Source of the DNA: WTGJ01 sp965237765
GTDB lineage: Bacteria; Chloroflexota; Anaerolineae; Aggregatilineales; Phototrophicaceae
NCBI GenBank assembly: GCA_965237765.1
Contig: OZ250157.1
Coordinates: forward strand, 558,001-622,000
Reading direction: 5' to 3'
DNA length: 64,000 bases
The first letter of the stretch is position 1, and every line of letters starts with the position of its first letter. The notes under the pieces were generated by a model. That model did not search any database. It worked only from the letters and a program-made list of their open reading frames with translations, and had not been told where the DNA came from. Below are positions 44,749 to 54,751 of this stretch, in pieces. A program made the position numbers and the translations under genes.

Positions 44749-46002
44749 ATGAACGAAGAAGCGGTCGTTTGAGTATATGGTGCGCATTAGTGTCCCGATT
44801 GCCGTCGCTGCAAGACCTTCCTCGGCGAACATTCGATACCCTATGAATGGATCGACATCCTCGAACAGCCCGAGGTAACCGGCGAACTGCTGGAGAAAAC
44901 CGGCGGCAAGCGCGCCCTCCCCACAGTCGAATTCGCGGACGGTGAAATCATGCTCGGGCCGGCGAACGCCGACCTGGCGCGCAAGCTCGATTTGCGGCTG
45001 AGCATGCAGCGTAGCTTCTGGCCGCTCATCATCATCGGCGGCGGCCCGGCCGGCCTCACCGCTTCCATCTTCACTGCGCGCGACGCCACCGAAACCCTCG
45101 TCATCGAGCGCGAGGCCATCGGCGGCAACGCCAACTTCACCGGTTATTTGGAAAACGTGCCCGGCTTTCCCCAACCCATCACCGGCTTCGAATTCAGCGA
45201 AAGGCTGCGCGAACAGGCCGAGCTGTTTGGCGTCGAAATCTTGCAAGCCACCAACATCGAAACCATCCATAGCGAGGACAACTACCATACCATCGTCACC
45301 ACGGACGGGGATGAATACCATTGCAACGCGCTGATCATCGCCACCGGTAGCCGTTACCGTCACCTCAATATCCCCGGCGAAACCGATTTCATCGGCAATG
45401 GTGTGCATTTCTGCGCCTCTTGCGATGGCCTCTTCTACAAAGGGCAACACGTCGCGGTCGGCGGCGGCGGCAATAGCGCGGCGGAGGCAGCCCTCGAGCT
45501 CGCCACCTTCGCCAACAAAGTCACGCTGCTCGTGCGCGGCGATACGCTCAAGGCCAATTCAGTGTGCAAAGAGAAAGTCGACGAAAAAGACAACATCACA
45601 GTGCAATACAATAGCCAGCCAAAAGGCTTCACTGGCCGCAAACGTTTGCGGGCGGTCGATGTTCTCAATCGCAAGACTGGAGAAGAAGAAAAAATCCGCA
45701 TCAGCGGCGCCTTCATCTTCATCGGGCTGGAGCCGAATTCCCACTTCCTGAAAGACACCGATATCGTGCTGGACCCCTGGGGCTTCATCCGCACCGGGCA
45801 CAATTTGCCGCAGGATAATGGACGCATCGCCAATTACCCGACGCGCCTTCCCCTCATCTTCGAAACTTCCGTACCCGGTATCTTCGCCGCCGGCGACGTC
45901 CGCGAAGGCAGCACCAAGCAGGTCGCCACTGCCGCTGGAGAGGGCGCCACCGCTGCCATGCTTGTGCGCGAATACATAAAAGGCGTAAAGTTCAAAATCT
46001 AA
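44749..46002 (+). CDS. Glutaredoxin-thioredoxin reductase fusion, N-terminus interrupted by two in-frame stops
   Basis: From ATG 44749 (AGAGAGG upstream) the frame encodes a glutaredoxin-like domain with CPDCRRC, then FLGEHSIPYEWIDILEQPE and LPTVEF, and continues without gap into a thioredoxin-reductase domain. In-frame TGA (44770) and TAG (44788) interrupt the first 14 codons. The TAG falls where related proteins have Trp before CPDC. The reductase part is intact, with the FAD site IIIGGGPAGLTAS, the redox pair CASC in VHFCASCDG and the C-terminal GIFAAGDVREGSTKQVATAAGEG (quoted in part). Translation could begin at ATG 44950 or 45004. Whether this is decay, a base error or recoding is open. 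Confidence 0.75.
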
Positions 46003-46040
46003 GGTGAACTTCCGGAATACCCGAATTAGGAGTTGTGTGA

Positions 46041-46557
46041 ATGAGCGAAAGAACCGCGACCTATCTTGGTAAAGATATCCTCCACCTGGAGGGCCCCGAA
46101 CTGGAAGCCGGTGATGACGCGCCAGAAGTCGAACTGGTCGAACAATGGGGGCAAACCCTTCCGCTTATTGGCTGATACTGCCGAAAAGATCCGCCTCATC
46201 AGCTCCATCCCCAGCCTGGATACCGCCATTTGTGATACGCAAACGCGCCGCCTGAGCACGGAAATCGCCGCCATGAGTGACGATTTCATGTTCATTACCA
46301 TCAGCGCCGATTTGCCCCCCGCGCAGGACCGCTGGTGTAATTTCGCCAGCGGCAAACGCGGCACTGTGCTCTCCGACCATCAACAGATGTCCTTTGGCCA
46401 ATCCTATGGCACCCTAACCCGCGAAATGCGCCTCGAGCACCGCGCCCTCTTCGTCATCGACGACGAAGACGTAATCTGTTACGTCCAATACCTGTCAGAA
46501 GTGCACGAACACCCCGATTACGATACTGCCCTGGCAGTCTTGCGCGGCCTGGAGTAG
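46041..46557 (+). pseudogene. Second Tpx-like peroxidase with a one-base frameshift
   Basis: ATG 46041 with TAGGAG upstream opens a frame that stops at TGA 46173 after 44 codons (ending ELVEQWGQTLPLIG). The rest of the protein continues in another frame from about 46150: KPFRLLADTAEK, then SIPSLDTAICDTQTRRLS with the peroxidatic Cys, RWCNFASG with a second Cys, and the C-terminal HPDYDTALAVLRGL. Removing one G from the GGGGG run at 46147-46151 restores a full-length protein of about 171 residues similar to the intact tpx at 32966. It follows the reductase gene by 38 bases, which fits a peroxidase-reductase pair. Confidence 0.75.
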
Positions 46558-46584
46558 CCCGGGCCGCTTGCAGCAGCGCCGAAC

Positions 46585-47679
46585 TCAATAAAATCGAACC
46601 GAATGGATCGGCGGCAAGTGATGGCTCAGGCAGCGCCAGCTATCGCCGCGATCCTCCGAAACGAAGAGGTTGCCCGTCGTCGTGCCAAAAACCAGCGTAT
46701 CGCCGTCAATATCCAGCGCATGCCGAAAGATGAGGTCGTAGCTCGGATCTTGCGGTAGGCCGACGGTCAGTTCCTGCCAGCTATCGCCGCCATCCTCCGT
46801 GCGGCAAACGCGCAACTTCCGCTCCACCGCAATGCGATATTCGGCGTCGACGGCCGGCACGACCCATGCGCATCGCTCATCGCGCTCGTCCACAGCGATC
46901 GCGAATCCGAAATACGCTGCCGTCTCCTCCTGAGAGATATCGCGCCAGTTCTGCCCGCCATCCTCACTGCGAAAGATGCCGCAATGGTTCTGCTGCCAGA
47001 GCACATCCGGGTTGGAAGGTGAGGCGAGCATGAAATGTGGGTCGTGGCCGTATTCGGCGTACGGGTCGGGCAGATAACAGGCGTTCAAGCCACGGTTGCG
47101 CCCCTCCCAGCTTTCGCCGCCATCCTCGCTGACGTAAACGCCACCCACGCTGATGCCGACCGTGAGGCGCCGCGAATCGCGCGGGTCGACAATGATGGAA
47201 CATAGACCCGGCTGCTCCCGCCCACCGCCGAACCAGTGTTCGCGCGAATGGTGCTGCCAAAGCGCCTCATTCAGCTGCCAGCTCTCGCCGCCGTCGTCGC
47301 TGATGAAGAGGCCGCCCGGCTCGGTGCCAAAATAGAGACGTCGCCCTTCCTCCTCCCCACCAGGCACGATGTACCAGAGGTAACTGCAACTCGCGTCGCC
47401 GCCGTCGGGCCGTTTGGCGCCTTCGGGGTAGGCCGGCGTCGGCGCTTCCTCCCAGGTCTCGCCTAGATCGCGCGAGCGTTGCAGCTTATTGCCCCAATGG
47501 CCGTGATCGAGCGCCGCCCAGAGCGTGTCGTCCCGCGCATCCACAAAAGCATAACTGATGGGCTGAGCTGGTAGCGATTCCCGCGCCAAGCGCCAATCGC
47601 CGCCGCGCTGATCGTAGCGCAGCAGGCCCTTGCGCGTGCCGAGGATGAGGTATTTCGCCGAAGTTGTCACTTTGCTCAT
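46585..47679 (-). CDS. Asp-box beta-propeller (sialidase/BNR-like) protein
   Basis: A 364-residue cytoplasmic propeller with at least six Asp boxes: SRDLGETW, SDDGGESW, SEDGGESW, SEDGGQNW, TEDGGDSW and SEDRGDSW, spaced 40-70 residues apart. The N-terminal YLILGTRKGLLRYDQRGGDW is characteristic of a group annotated as exo-alpha-sialidase or WD40/BNR-like. True sialidase catalytic residues are not recognisable. It overlaps a MoaD/ThiS-like gene by four bases, a pairing seen in other genomes, so the two proteins probably work together. Confidence 0.8.
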   Translation of the reverse strand: MSKVTTSAKYLILGTRKGLLRYDQRGGDWRLARESLPAQPISYAFVDARDDTLWAALDHGHWGNKLQRSRDLGETWEEAPTPAYPEGAKRPDGGDASCSYLWYIVPGGEEEGRRLYFGTEPGGLFISDDGGESWQLNEALWQHHSREHWFGGGREQPGLCSIIVDPRDSRRLTVGISVGGVYVSEDGGESWEGRNRGLNACYLPDPYAEYGHDPHFMLASPSNPDVLWQQNHCGIFRSEDGGQNWRDISQEETAAYFGFAIAVDERDERCAWVVPAVDAEYRIAVERKLRVCRTEDGGDSWQELTVGLPQDPSYDLIFRHALDIDGDTLVFGTTTGNLFVSEDRGDSWRCLSHHLPPIHSVRFY

Positions 47680-47957
47680 GCCCCCTTTCCGCCGGAGAGC
47701 GCCTGCATGATGGTCACGACATCGCCATCGTGCAGGGCATCAGCTAGCTGCAGTCGATCCCGGATCATTTCGTTGCCGATGAAGATGTTGACGTGTGGCC
47801 GCAAGGCACCGCGCTCGTTGACGATATATGCGGCGAGGCCCGGAAAGCGTTCGTCCGCCGCGCGCACGAGGGCCGCGACATCACGCGCTTCCAGTCGCAA
47901 TTCCCCCAGACCGGGAAAAAACTTCTCTAGGTGGCTGGTAAAGCGGAGGCGGATCAT
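47676..47957 (-). CDS. MoaD/ThiS-like ubiquitin-fold protein
   Basis: A 93-residue beta-grasp protein (MIRLRFTSHLEKFFPGLGELRLEA, later ALRPHVNIFIGNEMIRD and DVVTIMQALSGGKGA). MoaD and ThiS carry sulfur on a C-terminal Gly-Gly. Here the Gly-Gly is followed by Lys-Gly-Ala, so it would need trimming before activation or may not act as a sulfur carrier at all. No adenylating enzyme (MoeB/ThiF) is adjacent. It is first in a two-gene unit with the Asp-box protein. The start is ATG 47957. Confidence 0.78.
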   Translation of the reverse strand: MIRLRFTSHLEKFFPGLGELRLEARDVAALVRAADERFPGLAAYIVNERGALRPHVNIFIGNEMIRDRLQLADALHDGDVVTIMQALSGGKGA

Positions 47958-48029
47958 GGCAGTCCTCGATTCTAGCGGTCATCAATATAGAACACCTGCG
48001 CTATTTCGGCAAGGGCTGCCACCAATTTC

Positions 48030-48059
48030 TTGCGCGATTGTCCATCCGTTCGCTATTAT
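48030..48059 (+). promoter_or_regulatory. Promoter of the ABC importer operon
   Basis: TTGCGC (48030-48035), an 18-base spacer and TATTAT (48054-48059). A perfect ten-base palindrome GGCGCGCGCC (48067-48076) sits at the expected transcription start and could be an operator. The binding-protein ATG follows at 48122. Confidence 0.5.
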
Positions 48060-48121
48060 AAATACTGGCGCGCGCCGCTCTTGGCGCGTATTTCGTAAGT
48101 ACAATCTCATAGGAGGAAGAA

Positions 48122-49111
48122 ATGCGTAAGACCACTTTGCTCGGGGGAATTGTTCTCCTGTTCCTACTCTCCCTGGCCCCGCTTAGCGCCCAGGACGATG
48201 CCCCCAACATAGCCCTGTTCTTGCCGCTGAGTAACAACGAATATGTCCGCAATGCGGAGCTCGGCGTGCGCAACATCCTGGATGCCGCCGGCGCAAACCT
48301 CACCGTGTTTGCCCCACCCACCTTCAACTTTCAAGAACAGATGAACCAGATAGAGGACGCCATCACCACCGGTGATTTTGATGTCTTCATCCTGTATACA
48401 TCGGACGGTGTAGGCGCTATTGTCGCTGTGGATATGGCGGTGGAAGCGGGCATCCCCGTCATCGCCCTCGATGCAGCCATCAATGAGGATCGTCATACGC
48501 TCGTCCCGTATGAAAAGGTCTCCGGACAGATCGCCCGTACCGGCGATGGCGACGGCTTCCATATCGGCCAGGCGATCGTGATGGCCTGCGTAGGCATCGA
48601 CCCCTGCGAAGTTGTCTTCCAGATTGGCTTCGAAAACTTCCCACTGGATCTGGATCGCTTCAATGCAGTGCAGGATGTCGTCTCCAATCATCCCCACATC
48701 CAGATCGTCTCCAATCAGCCGGGCGCCTATACCCAGGACCAGGGCTACATCGTCGCTGTCGATCAGATACAAGCCAACCCGGGCATTGATGTCTTTGCTT
48801 CCGTCGGTGATCAAATGACCCTCGGCGCGGAAATCGCCATCGAAGATGCCGGCCTCACCGGTCAGGTCAAACTCATTGGTCAGGGTGCCAGCCGCGATGG
48901 CTATCAGGCCGTCGCGGAAGGACGCTTCTTCGCCTCTGTCGCTAACATCCCCTACACCAACGGCCAAATCGCCGCCCAGATGGCCCTGCAAGTGCTAGAT
49001 GGAACGCTACTCATACGGTCGGTGAATATGTACGACCAAGCGCCGCCCTTCCCCTCAGCTGGCCCCATCATCACGCAGGAGAACTACCAGGACTTTGAGC
49101 CGCAGTGGTAA
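48122..49111 (+). CDS. ABC transporter sugar-type substrate-binding protein
   Basis: A 329-residue periplasmic-binding-protein type I (RbsB-like). The signal peptide is residues 1-23 (LLGGIVLLFLLSLAPLSAQ). The core includes DVFILYTSDGVGAIVAVDMA near 85, GIPVIALDAAI near 111 and LGAEIAIEDAGLTGQVKLIGQ near 240. Ribosome site AGGAGG lies five bases upstream. It is the first gene of a complete importer with the ATPase and permease behind it. The ligand is a sugar or related small molecule, and no catabolic gene nearby identifies it. Confidence 0.88.
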   Translation: MRKTTLLGGIVLLFLLSLAPLSAQDDAPNIALFLPLSNNEYVRNAELGVRNILDAAGANLTVFAPPTFNFQEQMNQIEDAITTGDFDVFILYTSDGVGAIVAVDMAVEAGIPVIALDAAINEDRHTLVPYEKVSGQIARTGDGDGFHIGQAIVMACVGIDPCEVVFQIGFENFPLDLDRFNAVQDVVSNHPHIQIVSNQPGAYTQDQGYIVAVDQIQANPGIDVFASVGDQMTLGAEIAIEDAGLTGQVKLIGQGASRDGYQAVAEGRFFASVANIPYTNGQIAAQMALQVLDGTLLIRSVNMYDQAPPFPSAGPIITQENYQDFEPQW

Positions 49112-49141
49112 ACCGCGGCACGGTCAAAGGATCAAGGCGCG

Positions 49142-50665
49142 TTGGCTGACACGCCATTCATCCAAATCCGTGATGTCTCGCGGCAATTCATAGCTGTACA
49201 GGCGCTGGCAGACATCAACCTTTCCATCAACCAGGGCGAAATCCACGCCCTGGTTGGTGAAAACGGCGCCGGCAAATCTACCCTGGGCAAAATCATCAGC
49301 GGCATCGAGCGGCCCGATACCGGCACGCTTTTCGTCCGCGGCCAGGCCCGTTCCTACACCCACCCCATCGACGCGCTGCGCGATGGCATCACCACCATCA
49401 CGCAGGAAATCGCCCTCCTCAACAAACAGACCATCATCGATAACGTCCTCCTCGGGCAGGAGATCCAGCGCTTCGGCATCCTGAACCGCGCCAACATGCG
49501 GGCCGAATTCGAGCGCCTTATCCAATCCACCGGCTTCGACCTGCAACCCGATACCCTCGTCGGCAATTTGCGCCTCGCCGATAAGAAGAAGGTCGAAGTC
49601 CTGCGCGCCATCGCTCGCGATGTTGAGCTCATCATCATGGACGAGCCCACCGCCATGCTCGCCGATGACGAGACACAATTCTTCCTGGAAATCGTCCGCG
49701 ACCTGCAAGCGCGCGGACACACCATCATCTACGTCTCGCATTTCCTGGAAGAAGTGCTCGGGCTGGCAGATACGGTCACCATCATGCGCAATGGCCGCAT
49801 CGTGCGCACCGCGCCCACTAGCGAAGAAACCATTAGCTCCCTCGTCGAAGCCATGCTCGGTCAGACCCTCTCGGAGATGTATCCACCGCGCGTCTTTCCG
49901 CCAGCCGAGGCGCCATTCGCCCTGGAGGTGCGCGGCTTACGTAGCCCGGTATTAGATGGCATCGACCTGAACGTGCGCGCGGGCGAAATAGTCGGCCTGG
50001 CCGGGCTGGTCGGCAGCGGCCGCAGCCGTTTGTCGCGCACTATCTTCGGCGCCGAAGAGATCCTCGGCGGCGAAATTCTCATCAACGGGAATCCGGTCCG
50101 CATCCAAAACACATCCGACGCCATCCGCGCCGGCATCTTCATGCTACCCGAGAGCCGCAAAGAGCAGGGCCTTTTGCTCAAACAGGACATCCGCAGCAAT
50201 TTGACGCTACCACATTTGCTTTCGGTGGTCTGGCGCAACGGAATCCTCAACTATCGGAAAGAAACGAGCCGCATTCGCGCTTTGCTCGAGGGGCTGAATG
50301 TCCAACCGCCCCTGCCCCATTTGCCCGTGAACCGCCTCTCGGGAGGCAACCAGCAGCGCGTGCTTTTCGGCAAATGGCTCTTTGAGCGGCCACACGTATT
50401 CATCGTCGACGAACCCACGCGCGGCGTCGATATTGGCGCCAAGCGCGCCGTCTATCGCCTCATCGCCCAGCTGGCGGCGGATGGCGTGGCGATCCTGCTC
50501 GTCTCTTCGGAAATTGACGAGATTTTCGGCCTCGCCCATCGCGTCTATGTGATGCGCCTGGGACGGATCGTCGCCGAATTCGGCGCCGCAGACGGCCCGC
50601 TCATCGCCAAAAAAGAAATCATGTCGGCCGCGTTCGGCGCCCTCGAAGAAACAGCCGCGCCCTAA
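49142..50665 (+). CDS. ABC transporter ATP-binding protein, RbsA/MglA type
   Basis: A 507-residue double ATPase. First half: Walker A GENGAGKSTLGK (about 39-50) and Walker B LIIMDEPTAML near 165, but the signature region reads LRLADKKKVEV instead of a clear LSGGQ-like motif. Second half: a degenerate Walker A GLVGSGRSRLSR near 290, the good signature LSGGNQQRV near 400 and VFIVDEPTRGVD near 420. The asymmetry is usual in this family. The start is TTG 49142. It energises the permease encoded 18 bases downstream. Confidence 0.9.
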   Translation: MADTPFIQIRDVSRQFIAVQALADINLSINQGEIHALVGENGAGKSTLGKIISGIERPDTGTLFVRGQARSYTHPIDALRDGITTITQEIALLNKQTIIDNVLLGQEIQRFGILNRANMRAEFERLIQSTGFDLQPDTLVGNLRLADKKKVEVLRAIARDVELIIMDEPTAMLADDETQFFLEIVRDLQARGHTIIYVSHFLEEVLGLADTVTIMRNGRIVRTAPTSEETISSLVEAMLGQTLSEMYPPRVFPPAEAPFALEVRGLRSPVLDGIDLNVRAGEIVGLAGLVGSGRSRLSRTIFGAEEILGGEILINGNPVRIQNTSDAIRAGIFMLPESRKEQGLLLKQDIRSNLTLPHLLSVVWRNGILNYRKETSRIRALLEGLNVQPPLPHLPVNRLSGGNQQRVLFGKWLFERPHVFIVDEPTRGVDIGAKRAVYRLIAQLAADGVAILLVSSEIDEIFGLAHRVYVMRLGRIVAEFGAADGPLIAKKEIMSAAFGALEETAAP

Positions 50666-50683
50666 TCAGGAAAGCATCCGCCC

Positions 50684-51685
50684 ATGAATTCGAACTCCTT
50701 CACCGACCGCCTCTCTCAGTTGGATCGCCGCAGCATCACGAATTTCTTGCTCGATTACGGCATCGTAATCGCTTTCCTGGTGTTTTTCTTTCTCCTGGCC
50801 TTCAGCACCGAAGCCTTCTTCACCATTCGCAACCAGCTGAATATCCTGGATCAAGCACATCAAATCGGCCTGATCGCCATCGCCGGTACGATCGTCATCA
50901 TCGCCGGCGGCTTTGATCTATCCACCGGCGCCATCTTCGCCATGAGCGGCGTGGTGGCCGGGCTCGTCGCCCGCGATTGGGCGGCGAACGAATTCCTGGG
51001 CACGGCGGCCCCCTACCTGGGCTGGATCATCGGCATCCTCACCGGCACCCTCCTCGGCCTGCTGAATGGCGTGCTCGTCACCTTCTTACGCATCAATACC
51101 TTCGTGGCCACCCTTTCATCTGGTCTCGTGTTTCGCGGGTTAGCGCTGTTAATCACCCGGGCGGATACCGTGCGCGTGAGCAACCGCACCTTCAATGAGT
51201 TAGCCCGAACCAACATTTTAGGAGTCCGAACTACCATTTACATTTGGCTGGGCCTGGCTCTGATTCTGACTTTCGTGCTCTTGCGTACCCAATATGGTCG
51301 TTATGTCTTCGCCGCCGGCGATAATCCAGAAGCAGCGCGTTTATCCGGCATCAATGTCAACCTGACTCGCACGCTCACCTTTGGCATCAGTGGCTTAGCG
51401 GCCGGGATTGCCGGTGTGATCTCCGCTTCCAAATTCTTACGCGCGCAGAGCGATAATGGCCAGGGGTTGGAGTTGATCTCAATCGCTGCCGTTGTGGTGG
51501 GTGGCACCAGCATCATGGGCGGTGAAGGGGCCATCTGGCGCACTCTCCTCGGCGTCATGCTCCTGCGCCTCATCGAAAACGGCTTCAACCTCATCCAGGT
51601 GGAGAATTACTACCGCAGCATCTTCCAGGGCCTCATCATCCTCTTCGCCGTCGCCCTCGATGCCCTGCGGCATCGGCGGAGTTAG
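50684..51685 (+). CDS. ABC transporter permease, RbsC type
   Basis: A 333-residue permease with about eight to ten helices. The conserved ATPase-contact regions GGFDLSTGAIFAMSGVVAGL (about 69-88) and RYVFAAGDNPEAARLSGINV (about 206-225), plus VVVGGTSIMGGEGAIWRTLLG near 270, are diagnostic of the ribose/galactose group. It forms the membrane part of the importer with the two preceding genes. The operon appears to end here, about eight bases before the promoter of the restriction-modification pair. Confidence 0.9.
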   Translation: MNSNSFTDRLSQLDRRSITNFLLDYGIVIAFLVFFFLLAFSTEAFFTIRNQLNILDQAHQIGLIAIAGTIVIIAGGFDLSTGAIFAMSGVVAGLVARDWAANEFLGTAAPYLGWIIGILTGTLLGLLNGVLVTFLRINTFVATLSSGLVFRGLALLITRADTVRVSNRTFNELARTNILGVRTTIYIWLGLALILTFVLLRTQYGRYVFAAGDNPEAARLSGINVNLTRTLTFGISGLAAGIAGVISASKFLRAQSDNGQGLELISIAAVVVGGTSIMGGEGAIWRTLLGVMLLRLIENGFNLIQVENYYRSIFQGLIILFAVALDALRHRRS

Positions 51686-51692
51686 AAGGGAT

Positions 51693-51721
51693 TTATCAAA
51701 GCGGCTCAAATCTGCTATGAT
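51693..51721 (+). promoter_or_regulatory. Promoter of the restriction-modification pair
   Basis: TTATCA (51693-51698), a 17-base spacer and TATGAT (51716-51721). The -10 box is five of six consensus and the methyltransferase ATG follows 30 bases later. It gives the island its own expression signal. Confidence 0.5.
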
Positions 51722-51750
51722 GGTGCCATTGTGCGCAGCAGGTATCGCTG

Positions 51751-52713
51751 ATGGCTGTAGAACAGTTTGCGTTATGGCCTAAGAATCTCGTAGATACTAA
51801 TTATGCTCGTCGTGAATTGCTTGACCAGCTTAAAGGATATGGACGTTATCGTTTCAAGCGGTACCAAGGTCTCCCCCTGCGTTATGCTGGTGGCAAAAGT
51901 CTGGCTGTTGGCTACATAATTGAACAATTGCCAGCAGGTTTAGAGTTCATCGTTTCTCCATTTTTTGGTGGTGGTTCAGTTGAAATAGCATGCGCGAATG
52001 GACTGGGGATTAGAGTTTCTGGTTATGATATTTTTGATATCTTGACCAATTATTGGGAATTACAACTTACAGCGCCTGCGCAATTAGCTTCACGCATTGC
52101 CGAGTGGTCACCAAACAAAGATATCTATAATAAGGTCAAAAAACGTCTGAAGGCGCATTGGACTGGCAAAAACGAGATTCGCGATAGGTTGGAACTCGCT
52201 GCTCATTATTGGTTCAATCATAACCTGTCCTATGGCCCGGGCTTTCTTGGTTGGATGTCCAGTATTTATGAAGACGAAAGAAGGTATCACCGTCTGCTAG
52301 AAAAAGTGCGTAATTTCCATTGTCCGAATCTAAAAGTACTGCATGGGTCATTTGAAGATACGATCACTGATCATCAATCTGATTTCTTGTATTGTGATCC
52401 GCCGTACTACCTGGGTGGTGATAGCCAAATGTTCCGAGGGATCTACCCTCAGCGCAATTTCCCTATTCACCATAATGGCTTTGACCATTCTCGGCTCAGA
52501 GATCTCTTATACAGCCATAAAGGCGGGTTTATTCTTTCGTACAATGACTGCAGCAATATTCGTGAATGGTATCGAGAATTTCGCATTATGGAAGTAGCGT
52601 GGCAATACACGATGGGCCAAGGCGAGACCCGAATCGGGAAAAACAGAATTGAGAATGGCAATAAACACTATGTCAAAAAATCACACGAACTGATCATTGT
52701 GAAAGATGCCTGA
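51751..52713 (+). CDS. D12-class (Dam-like) adenine-N6 DNA methyltransferase
   Basis: A 320-residue DNA methyltransferase. Motif X/I is LRYAGGKSLAVGYII (43-57) with PFFGGGSVEIACANG (70-84), and the catalytic motif IV is YCDPPYY with DPPY at 216-219. A target-recognition region lies between about 120 and 200. The class methylates adenine N6 in a specific site and here should protect DNA from the partner nuclease. Base composition (many AT-rich codons) is clearly unlike the flanking GC-rich genes, indicating recent transfer. Its 3' end overlaps the nuclease-like ORF by eight bases. Confidence 0.9.
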   Translation: MAVEQFALWPKNLVDTNYARRELLDQLKGYGRYRFKRYQGLPLRYAGGKSLAVGYIIEQLPAGLEFIVSPFFGGGSVEIACANGLGIRVSGYDIFDILTNYWELQLTAPAQLASRIAEWSPNKDIYNKVKKRLKAHWTGKNEIRDRLELAAHYWFNHNLSYGPGFLGWMSSIYEDERRYHRLLEKVRNFHCPNLKVLHGSFEDTITDHQSDFLYCDPPYYLGGDSQMFRGIYPQRNFPIHHNGFDHSRLRDLLYSHKGGFILSYNDCSNIREWYREFRIMEVAWQYTMGQGETRIGKNRIENGNKHYVKKSHELIIVKDA

Positions 52714-53506
52714 TATGAAACGTCGGGCAATGACTTCAGCCCATGCCAGTGAAGTAAAAATTTCCGGTCACATAAATGAGCAACACTTTGCCGAATTAAT
52801 CGGAGGCCAGGTTAATCGAGGCTCTCATAAAGATAAAAAGGATGTCATTGATAAGCTGCATCGCTCACACTCAGTCAAAGCAGGTACATGGTGGCAAGTA
52901 TTTCTATATAGCCGGGAAAGATTGTTGACGAATACAATATTTCAAGGTATCGGTTCTGTCGCAGATTTAATGGTTGCTTGCATCGATGCTTATCCCGAGC
53001 AGTATAGCAATTACTTGTCAAATAAAATTGAAGCAAAAAGGCGATTACAACCGACAATGCGAAGCTTGCTGGAGGAGTTGAGTCAACCAAAAATATTGGG
53101 CGCATTTCTCAATAAAGCCCTATTTGATGGAGGTAATGCAGACTTTTTAAGCGTTTATCTTGGCCCAGCTAAAGATAATAAAGAAACTAAAGAATTCAAT
53201 ATCTATTACAAAGATGATGTTGTGGATGCACTATTATCCAATATTGAGCTTCGAAACTCAAAGGCCAGAAAAAATAATGAAATGGATGATCAAAAAGTAA
53301 CATTTCGGTCAAATTTACAAAGGAAAAATATCGGTGAAATTGAAGATAGGCATGATAGCAATAGTCATTATCGAGAAATGAAATTCAGGCTCAATGCACA
53401 CGGTGTTGTACATATACTGAATAGTCACATTAATACAAGACAGAGGCTTTCTACCCAGATTATTGCATTTGGGCGAGCAATTCGGATGTTAAATTACAAA
53501 TTGTGA
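52706..53506 (+). CDS. Putative type II restriction endonuclease
   Basis: A 266-residue protein of unrecognised sequence family, overlapping the methyltransferase by eight bases and equally AT-rich. The N-terminal segment has a plausible PD-(D/E)xK core: EQHFAELIGG, then KKDVIDK with D46 and D49, then SHSVKAGTWWQVFLYSRERL (SVK at 56-58, then WQ). This D...SxK followed by a hydrophobic, aromatic strand is common in restriction nucleases. The middle is Lys/Asn-rich and the end has RNAHGVVHILN-like order (actually RLNAHGVVHILN). Nuclease function is inferred from partner and motif. ATG 52715 is an alternative start. Confidence 0.7.
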   Translation: MPDMKRRAMTSAHASEVKISGHINEQHFAELIGGQVNRGSHKDKKDVIDKLHRSHSVKAGTWWQVFLYSRERLLTNTIFQGIGSVADLMVACIDAYPEQYSNYLSNKIEAKRRLQPTMRSLLEELSQPKILGAFLNKALFDGGNADFLSVYLGPAKDNKETKEFNIYYKDDVVDALLSNIELRNSKARKNNEMDDQKVTFRSNLQRKNIGEIEDRHDSNSHYREMKFRLNAHGVVHILNSHINTRQRLSTQIIAFGRAIRMLNYKL

Positions 53507-53629
53507 TTTCATAAAAATGAACTTCAGCCATATTGAAAGCATCTTCCCCTCCCACTAACCCCACCCTAGCCCCAACCCCCGCCATCCGCTATCATATCCC
53601 GTCGCCAAACGACCAGGATGCGGGAGACC

Positions 53630-54738
<1,109 letters not shown>

Positions 54739-54751
<13 letters not shown>

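Noticed and set aside
44770..44772. Selenocysteine insertion at the in-frame TGA
   Set aside because: The redox cysteines CPDC are separate and intact, no downstream SECIS-like hairpin was seen, and a TAG follows six codons later.
44575..45450. 291-residue minus-strand frame over the reductase N-terminus
   Set aside because: The plus strand encodes glutaredoxin and FAD motifs there; the minus frame has no family signature.
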